The position numbers and the translations under genes were made by a program. The notes beneath the pieces are model-generated. The model searched no databases, was not told the DNA's origin, and worked only from the letters and a program-made list of their open reading frames with translations. From DATLXH01 sp035576005 (lineage in GTDB: Bacteria > Acidobacteriota > Thermoanaerobaculia > Gp7-AA8), in assembly GCA_035576005.1 (NCBI GenBank), contig DATLXH010000096.1:1-46074 (forward strand): 46,074 bases of DNA, in the 5' to 3' direction. Shown here piece by piece: positions 24,135 to 32,683 of the stretch (positions are counted from its first letter, which is position 1; the number at the start of each line of letters is the position of its first letter).

Positions 24135-26471
24135 ATGCGCACGACTCGATGGCAGCCCGCCGTCCTTGCCCTTCTTCTTTTTTCCTGCACGACCTTTGTG
24201 CCGGAGCCGCTCAGGCAATTCGATGAGTCCAGACTCGCCGAGATCGATCAAACCGTTCTCCGCGCCATCAGCGAAAAGAAAACGGTCGGTGGGGTTTTCT
24301 GGATCGAACGTGACGCGACTGTCTACAAGCAAGCCTACGGAAAACGTGCAGTAGCTCCCTCCTCCGAAGTGGCTTCGTTGCATTCGATCTACGACCTCGC
24401 TTCATTGACCAAGGTGATTGCGACCGCTCCATCGATCATGGTTCTTCTCGAGGAGGGCAAGCTCGCACTCGACACGCCTGTGGCGAGCTACATCCCGGAG
24501 TTCACAGGCGGCGGCCGCGACTCCGTAACCGTGCGTCATCTCCTGACTCACACCTCCGGACTCCGGGCGGGAATTCCGGGAACGAACTGGTCGGGATATG
24601 ACGAAGGGATCCGGCTGGCGACCCGCGAAGAGCCGATGAATCGCCCTGGAATGATGTTCCGGTACAGCGACGTGAATTTCATCCTTCTCGGCGAGATCGT
24701 TCGACGGGTCAGTGGAGAGTCCCTGGACAAGTTCGCCGCGCGCGAGATCTTCGCTCCTCTGGGGATGTCCGATACGGGGTTCAATCCACCGTCCTCCAAA
24801 CTCGCGCGAATCGCGCCGACCGAGATGTCCACCGAGGGGATGCTCCGCGGCAGGGTGCACGATCCAACGTCTCGAAGGATGGGAGGGGTTGCAGGCCATG
24901 CAGGTCTGTTCTCCACGGCGCCTGACGTCGCCCGCTATCTCAAAATGATTCTGAATGGTGGCCATCTCGAGGGCGTTCGGGTCCTCAGATCGGAGACTGT
25001 CGCGATGATGACGACCGTTCAAACTCCGGCCGCAGTCACCCTGCGTCGCGGACTCGGCTGGGACATCGATTCGAGTTTCAGTCGACCGAGAGGCTCTCTA
25101 TTTCCCCTCGGGTCCTTTGGTCACACCGGCTGGACCGGCTCATTCGCGTGGATCGATCCCTTCTCGAGGAGCTTCTACTTCTTCCTCTCCAACCGTGTTC
25201 ACCCCGATGGGAAAGGGAGCGTGCTGGAACTACAGAAGACAATCGGTACCCTGGCGGCGCGCGCAATCGACGGGATCGACTGGAGCTCCTTTGCCGGAGC
25301 GCTTCCGCCAAGAGCAGCGGCAGAGCGCGAACTGGTAACAACCGGTGTCGACACTCTCAATGGAATCGACGTGCTGGCCAGAGACAACTTCTCAGCCCTC
25401 AAAGGCCTGCGCATCGGACTCATCACCAATCACACCGGTCGTGACCGCATTGGAAACCCGACAATCGACCTTCTCAGGAGCTCGACGCAAGTCGAGCTCG
25501 TAACGCTGTTCAGCCCCGAGCATGGCATTCGCGGCGATCGTGACGAGAAGGTGGCCGATAGCATCGACGAACGAAGCGGCCTTCCCGTCCGAAGCCTCTA
25601 CGGCGCTTCGCGCAAACCAGCAGCTGAGCAACTTGCAGGTCTCGACGCCCTCGTATTCGACGTGCAGGACATCGGAACACGCTTCTACACTTACATCTCC
25701 ACGATGGCGCTGGCAATGGAGGCTGCAGGGGAGGCACGGATCAGGTTCATCGTGCTCGACCGGCTCAATCCAATCAATGGCGAGCGCGTAGAGGGTCCCG
25801 TCGGAGTCGAGCAGGGTGGCTTCGTTGCGTTCCATCCGATCGCATTGCGGCACGGCATGACAGTTGGTGAGCTTGCCGGCATGTTCAAGGAAGAACGAAG
25901 GATCGACGTCGACCTGAAGGTCATCAAAGTGGAAAAGTGGTCGCGGAAGCTATGGCAGAACCAGACCTCCCTGCCATGGGTCAACACCTCGCCCAACATG
26001 AGGAGTCTGAACGCTGCAACGCTCTACCCGGGGATCGGACTGCTCGAGACGACGAACCTCTCGGTCGGCCGGGGAACCCCCACTCCGTTCGAAGTCATCG
26101 GGGCTCCGTACATCGACGGAGAGAGTCTCGCCGCGGCACTCAACGGGAAGGTTCCCGGACTTTCCTTCACAGCAACCGCATACGTTCCAACTGCCAGCGT
26201 CTTCAAAGGCGAGCGTTGCGGCGGGGTACGAATGGAACTGGTGGACCGCGACCGTCTGGAGGTCGTGGATGCAGGGATCGTGATCGCGCAGACACTCTTC
26301 AGGCTCTACGGTGAGCAATTTCAGATCGACAAGCTCAACAACCTGCTGCGGCGGAAGCAGACGATTGATGAAATTCGCGCAGCGAAAACTCTCGAAGAGA
26401 TCAGGCGGGGATGGGTCGGCGAGCTAGCAGACTTTCGAGTCCGTCGCGCGCGATACCTTCTTTATGAGTGA
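24135..26471 (+). CDS. Fusion: serine beta-lactamase-fold esterase/amidase + NamZ (DUF1343) exo-N-acetylmuramidase
   Basis: A 778-residue lipoprotein (lipobox LLFSC, Cys18). Residues about 35-395 are a class C beta-lactamase/AmiE-like domain: SxxK at Ser90-Lys93 (ASLTK), YSDVN at 177-181 and a C-terminal HTGWTGS. Residues about 400-778 are DUF1343/NamZ: GLRIGLITNHTGRDRIG, LFSPEHGIRG, FDVQDIGTRFYTYISTM, LDRLNPING. NamZ releases terminal MurNAc from peptidoglycan fragments. In Bacillus subtilis separate NamZ, NagZ and AmiE genes form a muropeptide recycling operon. Here two of these activities are joined in one envelope-anchored chain. CATAGT ends eight bases before the ATG, and no ribosome-binding site is visible. 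Confidence 0.9.
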   Translation: MRTTRWQPAVLALLLFSCTTFVPEPLRQFDESRLAEIDQTVLRAISEKKTVGGVFWIERDATVYKQAYGKRAVAPSSEVASLHSIYDLASLTKVIATAPSIMVLLEEGKLALDTPVASYIPEFTGGGRDSVTVRHLLTHTSGLRAGIPGTNWSGYDEGIRLATREEPMNRPGMMFRYSDVNFILLGEIVRRVSGESLDKFAAREIFAPLGMSDTGFNPPSSKLARIAPTEMSTEGMLRGRVHDPTSRRMGGVAGHAGLFSTAPDVARYLKMILNGGHLEGVRVLRSETVAMMTTVQTPAAVTLRRGLGWDIDSSFSRPRGSLFPLGSFGHTGWTGSFAWIDPFSRSFYFFLSNRVHPDGKGSVLELQKTIGTLAARAIDGIDWSSFAGALPPRAAAERELVTTGVDTLNGIDVLARDNFSALKGLRIGLITNHTGRDRIGNPTIDLLRSSTQVELVTLFSPEHGIRGDRDEKVADSIDERSGLPVRSLYGASRKPAAEQLAGLDALVFDVQDIGTRFYTYISTMALAMEAAGEARIRFIVLDRLNPINGERVEGPVGVEQGGFVAFHPIALRHGMTVGELAGMFKEERRIDVDLKVIKVEKWSRKLWQNQTSLPWVNTSPNMRSLNAATLYPGIGLLETTNLSVGRGTPTPFEVIGAPYIDGESLAAALNGKVPGLSFTATAYVPTASVFKGERCGGVRMELVDRDRLEVVDAGIVIAQTLFRLYGEQFQIDKLNNLLRRKQTIDEIRAAKTLEEIRRGWVGELADFRVRRARYLLYE

Positions 26472-26549
26472 GCAGGACGAAAGCGTTGTGCGGCGAGGTT
26501 CCCGATGCAACCGTGGAGAGCAGCAGGCGAACGGAACAAGGAGACGGAA

Positions 26550-27395
26550 ATGATTCTCGTTACAGGAGCCGGCGGCACCGTAGGTAGCGAACTCGTCAGG
26601 CAGTTGAAGGAAACCAATGCGTCGTTTCGGGCAGGCCACCATTCGAAGGAAAAACTCGCTCAGGCGACGAGTCAGGGAACGGACGCGGTCGCGATCGATT
26701 TTGCGGAGCCTGGTTCCCTTCGCGCTTCGCTCGAAGGAGTCGACAAACTGTTTCTCCTATCTCCCACAACACCGGAGGGGGAGAGTAATGCTGTAAAGGC
26801 GGCGAGGGCCGCCGGTGTTCAGCAGATCGTCAAGCTCTCGGTCTTCAAAGCAGCAGGCGAGGGTTTTTCGTTCGCAAAAGCGCACCGCCTGGTAGAGAAA
26901 GAGATCGAAGCGTCTGGGATTCGATACACGTTTCTGCGTCCCAATGGTTTCATGCAGAACGTTTCGAATTTCTATGGGCCTTCGATCAGGTCGGAGGGAG
27001 CGTTTTACCTGCCGTCAAAAGGTGCACGGGTAAGTCACATCGATGTACGGGACATCGCCAGCGTCGCAGTCAGGACGCTCACCGAACCTGGTCATGAAGG
27101 CAAGGCTTATGACCTGACGGGGCCCGAGGCGCTGACGTACGGCGAGATCGCCGAGAAACTTTCGAAGGCGACAGGGAAGACGATCAGATTTGTGGAGATC
27201 CCGGATGACGCTATGAGGACCGCGATGATCGGTATGGGAACGCCGGGGCCGTACGTCGAGGCCCTGATCGATCTGATGCACTTTTATGCAAACGATGAAG
27301 CAAGCGCGGTTTCGTCTGCGGTACGCGACCTGACGGGGAAGGCCCCGAGATCGTTCGACGACTTTGCACGCGATCATGTGGAGTCGTTCCGATGA
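26550..27395 (+). CDS. NmrA-like / SDR-type NAD(P)-binding reductase
   Basis: This 281-residue protein has an atypical short-chain dehydrogenase fold. The dinucleotide-binding motif is near the N-terminus (ILVTGAGGTVGSELVRQL). Further family features are KLFLLSPTTPEGE, IVKLSVFKAA, RYTFLRPNGFMQNV and HIDVRDIASVAVRTL. It resembles NmrA-type quinone oxidoreductases or azoreductases (QorB/YtfG-like). It is cytoplasmic, with no signal peptide. ATG 26550 is chosen because AGGAG lies about six bases upstream; the frame is open from 26505. It is an independent gene after the NamZ fusion. Confidence 0.88.
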   Translation: MILVTGAGGTVGSELVRQLKETNASFRAGHHSKEKLAQATSQGTDAVAIDFAEPGSLRASLEGVDKLFLLSPTTPEGESNAVKAARAAGVQQIVKLSVFKAAGEGFSFAKAHRLVEKEIEASGIRYTFLRPNGFMQNVSNFYGPSIRSEGAFYLPSKGARVSHIDVRDIASVAVRTLTEPGHEGKAYDLTGPEALTYGEIAEKLSKATGKTIRFVEIPDDAMRTAMIGMGTPGPYVEALIDLMHFYANDEASAVSSAVRDLTGKAPRSFDDFARDHVESFR

Positions 27396-27493
27396 GCTTT
27401 TTGACCGACACGTCGATCAGGACCCCGGATCTGCGTTTCTATAGCCTGCCCAGGGGCGATCTCTCCTGATGACGACCCGGCGGGGTTATCTCC

Positions 27494-27556
27494 CCCTCTC
27501 CCCGCGGGAGAGGGTGCCGCGTCGAGGGGCGGGTGAGGGTCTCTGTCGACCCTCAC
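27494..27556. repeat. Two adjacent GC-rich hairpins
   Basis: CCCTCTCCC-CGC-GGGAGAGGG (27494-27514) and GTGAGGGTC-TCTGTC-GACCCTCAC (27533-27556) are perfect 9-bp stems. This CCCTCTCC/GGAGAGGG pair with a GTGAGGGT unit is a type of intergenic repeat seen in many GC-rich genomes (general knowledge). It may terminate the reductase transcript. The interval 27396-27722 otherwise holds only a candidate promoter. Confidence 0.6.
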
Positions 27557-27623
27557 GATGACGGTTGCTACCATCTCGAGAGCGGTGATAGCGACAAGTC
27601 ACTCCCCGCCTCAACGAAGAGTT

Positions 27624-27652
27624 TTGCTGGCGTTTTATCTTTTAAATAACTT
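27624..27652 (+). promoter_or_regulatory. Candidate promoter of the BON-domain gene
   Basis: TTGCTG (27624-27629), a 17-base spacer and TAACTT (27647-27652) lie in a locally AT-rich patch upstream of the BON gene start at 27723. The -10 match is moderate and no operator is evident. Confidence 0.3.
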
Positions 27653-27722
27653 AGACTGACTAATCTGGCACGGATCTCCCAATAAGAGAGGCCGTCAACC
27701 GACCATTTAGAGAGGGGCAATC

Positions 27723-28280
27723 ATGAAACTGCAGACAAAATCGATCGCTACTGTTGCCGGAGTCTCCTTCTTCGCCGCGGCAGTCATCGCCATGATCGCG
27801 CGACATCGTGATGCCGCCCCTCTCGCCTACACAGCCCCCGTGACCGCTGATGTCATGAGCCGTCCGGTGGTTACTTTGTCGGACACTGCAGTGGCCCAGG
27901 CTCTTAGCGGCTCGAGCGTACAGGTGAGCCAGCTCTCCGTCCGAGAAGTGGATGGCATTGTCATCCTCAGCGGAAAGGTTGCCGCAAAAGAGGACATAGA
28001 GCGCGCAGGTAACGTGGTAAAAAATATCGGATTCTCGCGAGTCGCGAACATGATTCAGGTTGCGAAGGTCCTGGACGATTCGGCCATTGAGCGCGACGCG
28101 GAACGCCAGCTCGCCCGAACGCGTGCGCTTGACGGCTGCAAATTCAGCATCGACTCCAATGCGGGAGTTCTGACTGTGAGCGGCCGTGTGCAGCGCGAAC
28201 TGCAAGCCGATGCGGCACGAAACATTCTTCGCACCATCGACGGCGTCCGAGAAGTACGCGCCGATCTGAAGCGTTTCTAA
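27723..28280 (+). CDS. Exported or membrane-anchored double BON-domain protein
   Basis: A 185-residue protein with an N-terminal hydrophobic segment (residues 9-25, VAGVSFFAAAVIAMIA) and two BON-like modules. The first is near 60-115 (VSQLSVREVDGIVILSGKVAAKEDIERAGNVVKNIGFSRVANMIQV), the second near 118-185 (ERDAERQLARTRALDGCKFSIDSNAGVLTVSGRVQRELQADAARNILRTIDGVREVRADL). BON domains bind phospholipid or act in envelope stress tolerance (OsmY-like). GAGG precedes the ATG by about nine bases. It is likely periplasmic. Confidence 0.85.
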   Translation: MKLQTKSIATVAGVSFFAAAVIAMIARHRDAAPLAYTAPVTADVMSRPVVTLSDTAVAQALSGSSVQVSQLSVREVDGIVILSGKVAAKEDIERAGNVVKNIGFSRVANMIQVAKVLDDSAIERDAERQLARTRALDGCKFSIDSNAGVLTVSGRVQRELQADAARNILRTIDGVREVRADLKRF

Positions 28281-28376
28281 CGGCGCGACGCACGGCGAAC
28301 CGGGCCGCGAGGAAACAACTTGCGGGGTCAGAGGCTCCAAAGGGGTCGCGCACGCATTAGCTGATACGCTTTCGTA

Positions 28377-28958
28377 ATGAGCGACCTCTTCAGTCACGAC
28401 TCTTATCTCATCCGCACCAAAATCTTTTCCCTCTTCTCGCCCTCGTTCTTTATCGAATCGCCCACAGGCAAGGTGATTCTCTTCACGAAGAAGAAGGCCT
28501 TTAAGCTCAAAGAGGACATTCGGGTTTACACGGGTGAGGATCAGAGAACAGAAGTCCTGACCATTCAGGCCCGCAGTCTCCTCGATTTCTCTGCTGCTTA
28601 CGACGTCGTCGATTCGCGGTCCGGCGAGACTGTTGGAGCGCTTCGCCGCGAAGGCCTCCGATCGATGCTTCGTGACCAGTGGCAGATTCTCAATCCGCAA
28701 GGGGCGCAGATCGGAACGATCCGTGAAGACAGCGATGGCCTGGCCCTGGCCAGGCGCTTTCTCTCCAACCTGATCCCGCAAAGCTTCGACATCCTGATGA
28801 CCGGCACGGTTGTTGGCGAAGCGAAACAAAACTTCAACCCGTTTCATTTGAAAATGGAGCTCGACTTCAGCCTCGACACCAGACGACAGCTCGACCGCAG
28901 GCTCGGCGTCGCGGCAGGGATTCTTCTCGCAACAATCGAAGGACGTCAGAAAGACTGA
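28377..28958 (+). CDS. LURP-one-related (tubby-like fold) protein
   Basis: A 193-residue cytoplasmic protein with the LURP-one pattern: YLIRTKIFSLFSPSFFIESPTGKVILFTKKKAFKLKEDIRVY, followed by repeated short strands (ILNPQGAQIGTIRED) and a terminal helix region (RRLGVAAGILLATIEG). The fold resembles tubby and phospholipid scramblase proteins; no catalytic residues are known and the role in bacteria is unclear. TACGCT ends six bases before the ATG and there is no ribosome-binding site, so the message may be leaderless. Confidence 0.82.
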   Translation: MSDLFSHDSYLIRTKIFSLFSPSFFIESPTGKVILFTKKKAFKLKEDIRVYTGEDQRTEVLTIQARSLLDFSAAYDVVDSRSGETVGALRREGLRSMLRDQWQILNPQGAQIGTIREDSDGLALARRFLSNLIPQSFDILMTGTVVGEAKQNFNPFHLKMELDFSLDTRRQLDRRLGVAAGILLATIEGRQKD

Positions 28959-29038
28959 TCCTGCGGTCGACTCACTAACGCCAGGCACCACGGTGCCGCT
29001 CGCCAAGACCTCTCCGCCGACCATACAGGAGCTCCCCC

Positions 29039-30679
29039 ATGCGCCTTTCCCTGCTGGCAATTTCTCTTCACCTCGTCGCGGCTACGTTAGCTGCACAAAT
29101 TCCGGATGAGGCTCGATCGGCAAGCCGGGCCATTCAAACGAGCGCGATTGAGGCGCATATGCGCTTCCTCGCTGATGACCTGCTCGAAGGTCGCGAGACC
29201 GGAACACGAGGTTACGACGTCGCGGCACGTTATGTGGCTGCTCAACTTCAGGCTGTCGGAGTGGCCCCCGCCGGCGACAAAGGAACCTGGTACCAGGCGG
29301 TTCCCTTACGCAAAGCGGAAATAGTCAAAAAAGAGAGCTCCCTCTCTTTAAAGAAGGCTGGCGAAGCCGCCGTTACGCTCGCGGAAGACGATTTCTCCCT
29401 GACGCCGGACTATCTCCAGACCTCGACTAAGATTTCCGCTTCTGTTGTCTTCGTCGGTTTCGGGATCGCAGCCTCGGAGTTAGGCTACGACGATTACGCA
29501 GGAGTCGACGTTCGCGGCAAGATCGTAGCGATACTCTCAGGCGCCCCGTCCACCTTCCTCGCCACGACCCGCGCCCACTATTCCTCGAGTTTTGTCAAAG
29601 CTGAAACCGCCGCAGCACATGGAGCACGGGGCATCATCACCCTTCGCCCTCCCGCTGCGGAAAAGCGCTATCCGTGGGAACGCTTCGTCAAGCAGGCCCG
29701 GCCGGGAATGCGATGGCTCGGTACCGACAAAGTCCCGGGACGCACGGTCCCACAGATTCAGGCCACCGTCACCCTGGGACGACGCGCAGCCGAAGCGCTC
29801 TTTGCAGGCGCACCCCGATCGCTGGATGACGTCTTCAAGATGGAAGAGGGCCCAGTCCGGCCATCGTCGTTTCCACTCGCAGTTGAAGCATCGATCAGGA
29901 TTACCACCCGTCACTCCGAGGTCGAGAGCATGAACGTGGTCGGACTCCTCAAGGGCCGTGACTCCGCACTTGCGGCAGAGACCATCATTTACACGGCACA
30001 TCTCGATCACGTCGGGCTGGCAACGACGCCCGTTGGCGCCGACAGCATCAACAACGGAGCGATGGACAACGCCTCCGGGATCGCTGCATTGCTCGAGGTA
30101 GCGCGTGCGTTCTCAGCCCTGCCAAAAGCCACACGACGCTCGATTATGTTTCTCGCTGTGACCGGTGAAGAGAAGGGACTTCTGGGGTCAGACTACTTCG
30201 CGACCTTTCCCACCATTGCGCGGGAACGCATGGTTGGGAACATCAACATGGACATGTTTCTCATGCTCTTTCCGATGCGCGACGTCGTCGTGTATGGCTA
30301 CGATCATTCCTCGATGGCCCGACAGGTCGACCACGCAGTGCGAGAGCTCGGGATAAAACGAATCGCCGATCCCGCTCCGGAGGAGACTATCTTCGTCCGA
30401 AGCGATCAGTACTCCTTTGTGCGAGCAGGAATCCCAGCCCTCGCGATTGGCGAAGGCGTGGATGCTGGCGCGTCGAAGGTCAAGGGAGCTGATCTGGTTC
30501 GAGCCTGGCGACGCGACCGATATCACCAGGTAAGCGACGATCTCAACCAGCCCATCGATTTCGGCGCAGGAACGAGCTTCGCGAAGCTGAACTTCCTCAT
30601 AGGCTACCTCGCCGCTTCGCAGGACAAACGGCCCACATGGAACGAGGGCGACTTTTTCGGCACCAGATTCAGCAAGTAG
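29039..30679 (+). CDS. Exported M28-family zinc aminopeptidase with PA domain
   Basis: This 546-residue protein has a signal peptide (residues 1-19). A protease-associated (PA) insert spans about 95-270 (VVFVGFGIAASELGYDDYAGVDVRGKIVAILSGAP). The M28 catalytic domain carries metal and catalytic residues in IIYTAHLDHVG, NNGAMDNASGIAALLEVA, VTGEEKGLLGSDYF and NINMDM. The family releases N-terminal amino acids from peptides using two zinc ions. AGGAG lies eight bases before the ATG. It works in the same nutrient role as the GGT and M20 enzymes. Two GACAGAC hairpins follow the stop. Confidence 0.92.
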   Translation: MRLSLLAISLHLVAATLAAQIPDEARSASRAIQTSAIEAHMRFLADDLLEGRETGTRGYDVAARYVAAQLQAVGVAPAGDKGTWYQAVPLRKAEIVKKESSLSLKKAGEAAVTLAEDDFSLTPDYLQTSTKISASVVFVGFGIAASELGYDDYAGVDVRGKIVAILSGAPSTFLATTRAHYSSSFVKAETAAAHGARGIITLRPPAAEKRYPWERFVKQARPGMRWLGTDKVPGRTVPQIQATVTLGRRAAEALFAGAPRSLDDVFKMEEGPVRPSSFPLAVEASIRITTRHSEVESMNVVGLLKGRDSALAAETIIYTAHLDHVGLATTPVGADSINNGAMDNASGIAALLEVARAFSALPKATRRSIMFLAVTGEEKGLLGSDYFATFPTIARERMVGNINMDMFLMLFPMRDVVVYGYDHSSMARQVDHAVRELGIKRIADPAPEETIFVRSDQYSFVRAGIPALAIGEGVDAGASKVKGADLVRAWRRDRYHQVSDDLNQPIDFGAGTSFAKLNFLIGYLAASQDKRPTWNEGDFFGTRFSK

Positions 30680-30693
30680 TGCCCGAGTCTCGC

Positions 30694-30749
30694 GACACAC
30701 AAGAGTGTCCGTCCTGCAGGCGCATGTGAGACAGACGCTCTTGTCTGTC
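30694..30749 (+). repeat. Two GACAGAC-type hairpins after the M28 gene
   Basis: GACAC-ACAAGA-GTGTC (30694-30709, degenerate) and GACAGAC-GCTCTT-GTCTGTC (30730-30749) match the hairpin family at 5578 and 23860. They begin 14 bases after the stop codon. Confidence 0.7.
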
Positions 30750-30915
30750 ACTCCACACCGCTCCGTCCCCGCGTCCCGCGCGTCAAAGTAATTCCAATAT
30801 CTGAAACGCTACGCAGACCTGCCCCTCTTGCCTCGAGGTCACGGTTCGAACACGGTTCGCGCAACCCGAAACGATTTCCCAGCCGTACCTGTTACAGATA
30901 GCAGGAGGTCACAAA

Positions 30916-31521
30916 ATGAATCAACCAGACAGCCCATGGGTCCCGCGACTCGCTGCGGCAATGATCGTCGCCGGCGCCGTCATCATGTTTGCCACGCCTT
31001 CACCATCAATCGGTGGCCAGGTCGCTACAAGGTCCAAGTCCACCACTGTGACCAGGAAGGGAGGCTTCATGAAGGATTTCAAGAAACCCTCAGACGCTGA
31101 GCTCAAAAAAATACTCACACCGACACAATACGATGTCACACAGCATGAGGGTACAGAGTCACCGTTCCGGAATGAGTACAACGACAACAAGAAGGCCGGG
31201 ATCTACGTGGACATTGTTTCCGGAGAACCGCTTTTCAGTTCGATCGACAAGTTCGACTCAGGCACCGGCTGGCCGAGTTTTACTCGCCCTCTGGACAAGC
31301 AGAATGTCGTCGAAAAGACCGATCGAAAGTTTTTCGTTTCACGAACCGAGGTCCGTTCGAAGCACGCCGACTCCCACCTCGGTCACGTATTCAATGACGG
31401 ACCGGCACCGACCGGACTTCGTTACTGTATGAACTCCGCGTCACTCCGTTTTGTGCCGGCTGAGAAGCTTGCTGACGAAGGCTACGGGCAGTACGCCGCG
31501 CTCTTCGCAGGCAGGAAATGA
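30916..31521 (+). CDS. msrB: Peptide-methionine (R)-S-oxide reductase, membrane-targeted form with internal start
   Basis: A 201-residue MsrB. The catalytic domain (about 56-201) shows FSSIDKFDSGTGWPSFTRPL, HADSHLGHVFNDGPAPTGLRYCMNSASLRFVP with the resolving/catalytic Cys in RYCMNS. The first zinc-binding CxxC is absent (YVDIVSGEPLFSS), a zinc-less MsrB variant. The N-terminus has a hydrophobic helix (residues 11-28), so the long form is exported or anchored. AGGAGG lies seven bases before ATG 30916. An in-frame ATG at 31069 (Met52) also has AAGGGAGG just upstream and would give a cytosolic form. The stop overlaps the msrA start by four bases. Confidence 0.93.
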   Translation: MNQPDSPWVPRLAAAMIVAGAVIMFATPSPSIGGQVATRSKSTTVTRKGGFMKDFKKPSDAELKKILTPTQYDVTQHEGTESPFRNEYNDNKKAGIYVDIVSGEPLFSSIDKFDSGTGWPSFTRPLDKQNVVEKTDRKFFVSRTEVRSKHADSHLGHVFNDGPAPTGLRYCMNSASLRFVPAEKLADEGYGQYAALFAGRK

Positions 31522-32015
31522 TGTCTACTGGAAAGGAGAAGGCTACCCTCGCAGGCGGATGTTTCTGGGGGGTCGAGGAACTGTTCCGCCAGCTTCCCGG
31601 AGTGATCGACACGACCGTGGGCTACACCGGTGGTACCGTCGACAATGCAACTTACGAGGTCGTAAAAGGGGGACGAAGCGGTCACGCGGAGTCTCTCGAG
31701 ATCGTTTTCGACCCTGCAAAAATAAGCTACGAGTCCATCCTGGAGTACTTCTTCACACTGCATGATCCGACCACCCGGGATCAGCAGGGAAATGACCGAG
31801 GTTCTCAGTACCGATCGGCAATCTTTTTTCACGACGACATGCAGAAGCAAACGGCCGAACGGGTAATGGAGAGCGTAGGACGTTCGGGTAAATGGAAAGC
31901 TCCGCTTGTGACCCAGCTGGTCGCCGCCTCCAACTTCCACCACGCTGAGGCGTATCACCAGGACTATCTTCAAAAGAATCCCGGCGGCTATACGTGCCAT
32001 TACATCCGGAAATGA
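31518..32015 (+). CDS. msrA: Peptide-methionine (S)-S-oxide reductase
   Basis: A 165-residue MsrA with catalytic Cys15 in AGGCFWGVEELF. The remainder is typical of the family: GVIDTTVGYTGGTVDNATYEVV, HAESLEIVFDP, FFTLHDPTTRDQQGNDRGSQYRSAIFF and NFHHAEAYHQDYLQKNP. It reduces S-epimers of methionine sulfoxide using thioredoxin. It has no signal peptide. The ATGA overlap with msrB indicates translational coupling; a second ATG directly follows the first. It pairs with MsrB for both epimers, although their compartments may differ. Confidence 0.95.
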   Translation: MMSTGKEKATLAGGCFWGVEELFRQLPGVIDTTVGYTGGTVDNATYEVVKGGRSGHAESLEIVFDPAKISYESILEYFFTLHDPTTRDQQGNDRGSQYRSAIFFHDDMQKQTAERVMESVGRSGKWKAPLVTQLVAASNFHHAEAYHQDYLQKNPGGYTCHYIRK

Positions 32016-32104
32016 ACGCGCTTCCCGGCGTTAGTTTCCGGGTGATGCTCACTCGTGTTTTGCCCGGTCAACGGTCCGACTATTGCGAGAGTGAGCAGGT
32101 ATGC

Positions 32105-32683
32105 ATGGCCATTCTCGTTGCGGCCTTGCTCTCAATGACTGCCCTCCCGATTGCCGCACAGGAATCCCCGGCAGCTCAGGCGGTCGCCGTGAAGGGGACC
32201 GCGACACAGCCGTTCGAACTGGCGGTGAGTCTCGGTAAAAAGATTCTCGTCGCGCGCGTCGGCCCCGATACGCTCAGGACGTATCAGGTTGCAGTCGGAG
32301 CGAAAAGCCATCCGACTCCGTCCGGTGTGTTCAAGATCCGCCACATTGTCTGGAACCCGTCGTGGCGTCCGCCAGCGAAAAAATGGGCGAAGGGAAAGAA
32401 GGCGCAACCACCCGGCTCCGAAAAGAATCCGATGAAAGTGGTCAAGCTGTTCTTCAAGGAACCCGACTACTACATTCATGGAACGGCTGAAGAACACTCA
32501 CTCGGCGGCGCGGCCTCGCACGGATGTATCCGCATGGCTCCAAGCGATGTTGATGAGCTTGCGCGGCTTGTAATGGAGAATGCGGGCGCGGACAAAGGTG
32601 ACGCCTGGTTCGAGCAGGTGTTCAAGGGCGCGTCGCGAGACGTCAGGCTCTCCAAAGGGATCACCATCCGTATCGGACTTTAA
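32105..32683 (+). CDS. L,D-transpeptidase (YkuD family)
   Basis: This 192-residue exported protein has a signal peptide (MAILVAALLSMTALPIAAQ). The YkuD domain has HGT at 125-127 and the catalytic motif SHGCIRM with Cys141. Family members form 3-3 crosslinks in peptidoglycan or attach proteins to it. The compact substrate region includes a basic insert (PPAKKWAKGKKAQPPGSEKNP). ATG 32105 is chosen because the signal peptide starts there with AGG upstream; an ATG at 32012 overlaps msrA by four bases but would give a very long n-region. Its TAA stop is immediately followed by a MITE-like element. Confidence 0.88.
   Translation: MAILVAALLSMTALPIAAQESPAAQAVAVKGTATQPFELAVSLGKKILVARVGPDTLRTYQVAVGAKSHPTPSGVFKIRHIVWNPSWRPPAKKWAKGKKAQPPGSEKNPMKVVKLFFKEPDYYIHGTAEEHSLGGAASHGCIRMAPSDVDELARLVMENAGADKGDAWFEQVFKGASRDVRLSKGITIRIGL

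Noticed and set aside
27660..29060. Long minus-strand open frame (466 codons) over the BON and LURP-one genes
   Set aside because: It runs antisense to two recognisable plus-strand genes and shows no family motif; a long frame is expected opposite GC-rich genes.
30836..30856. tRNA-like T-arm sequence (GGTTCGAAC)
   Set aside because: No acceptor, D or anticodon stems surround it.
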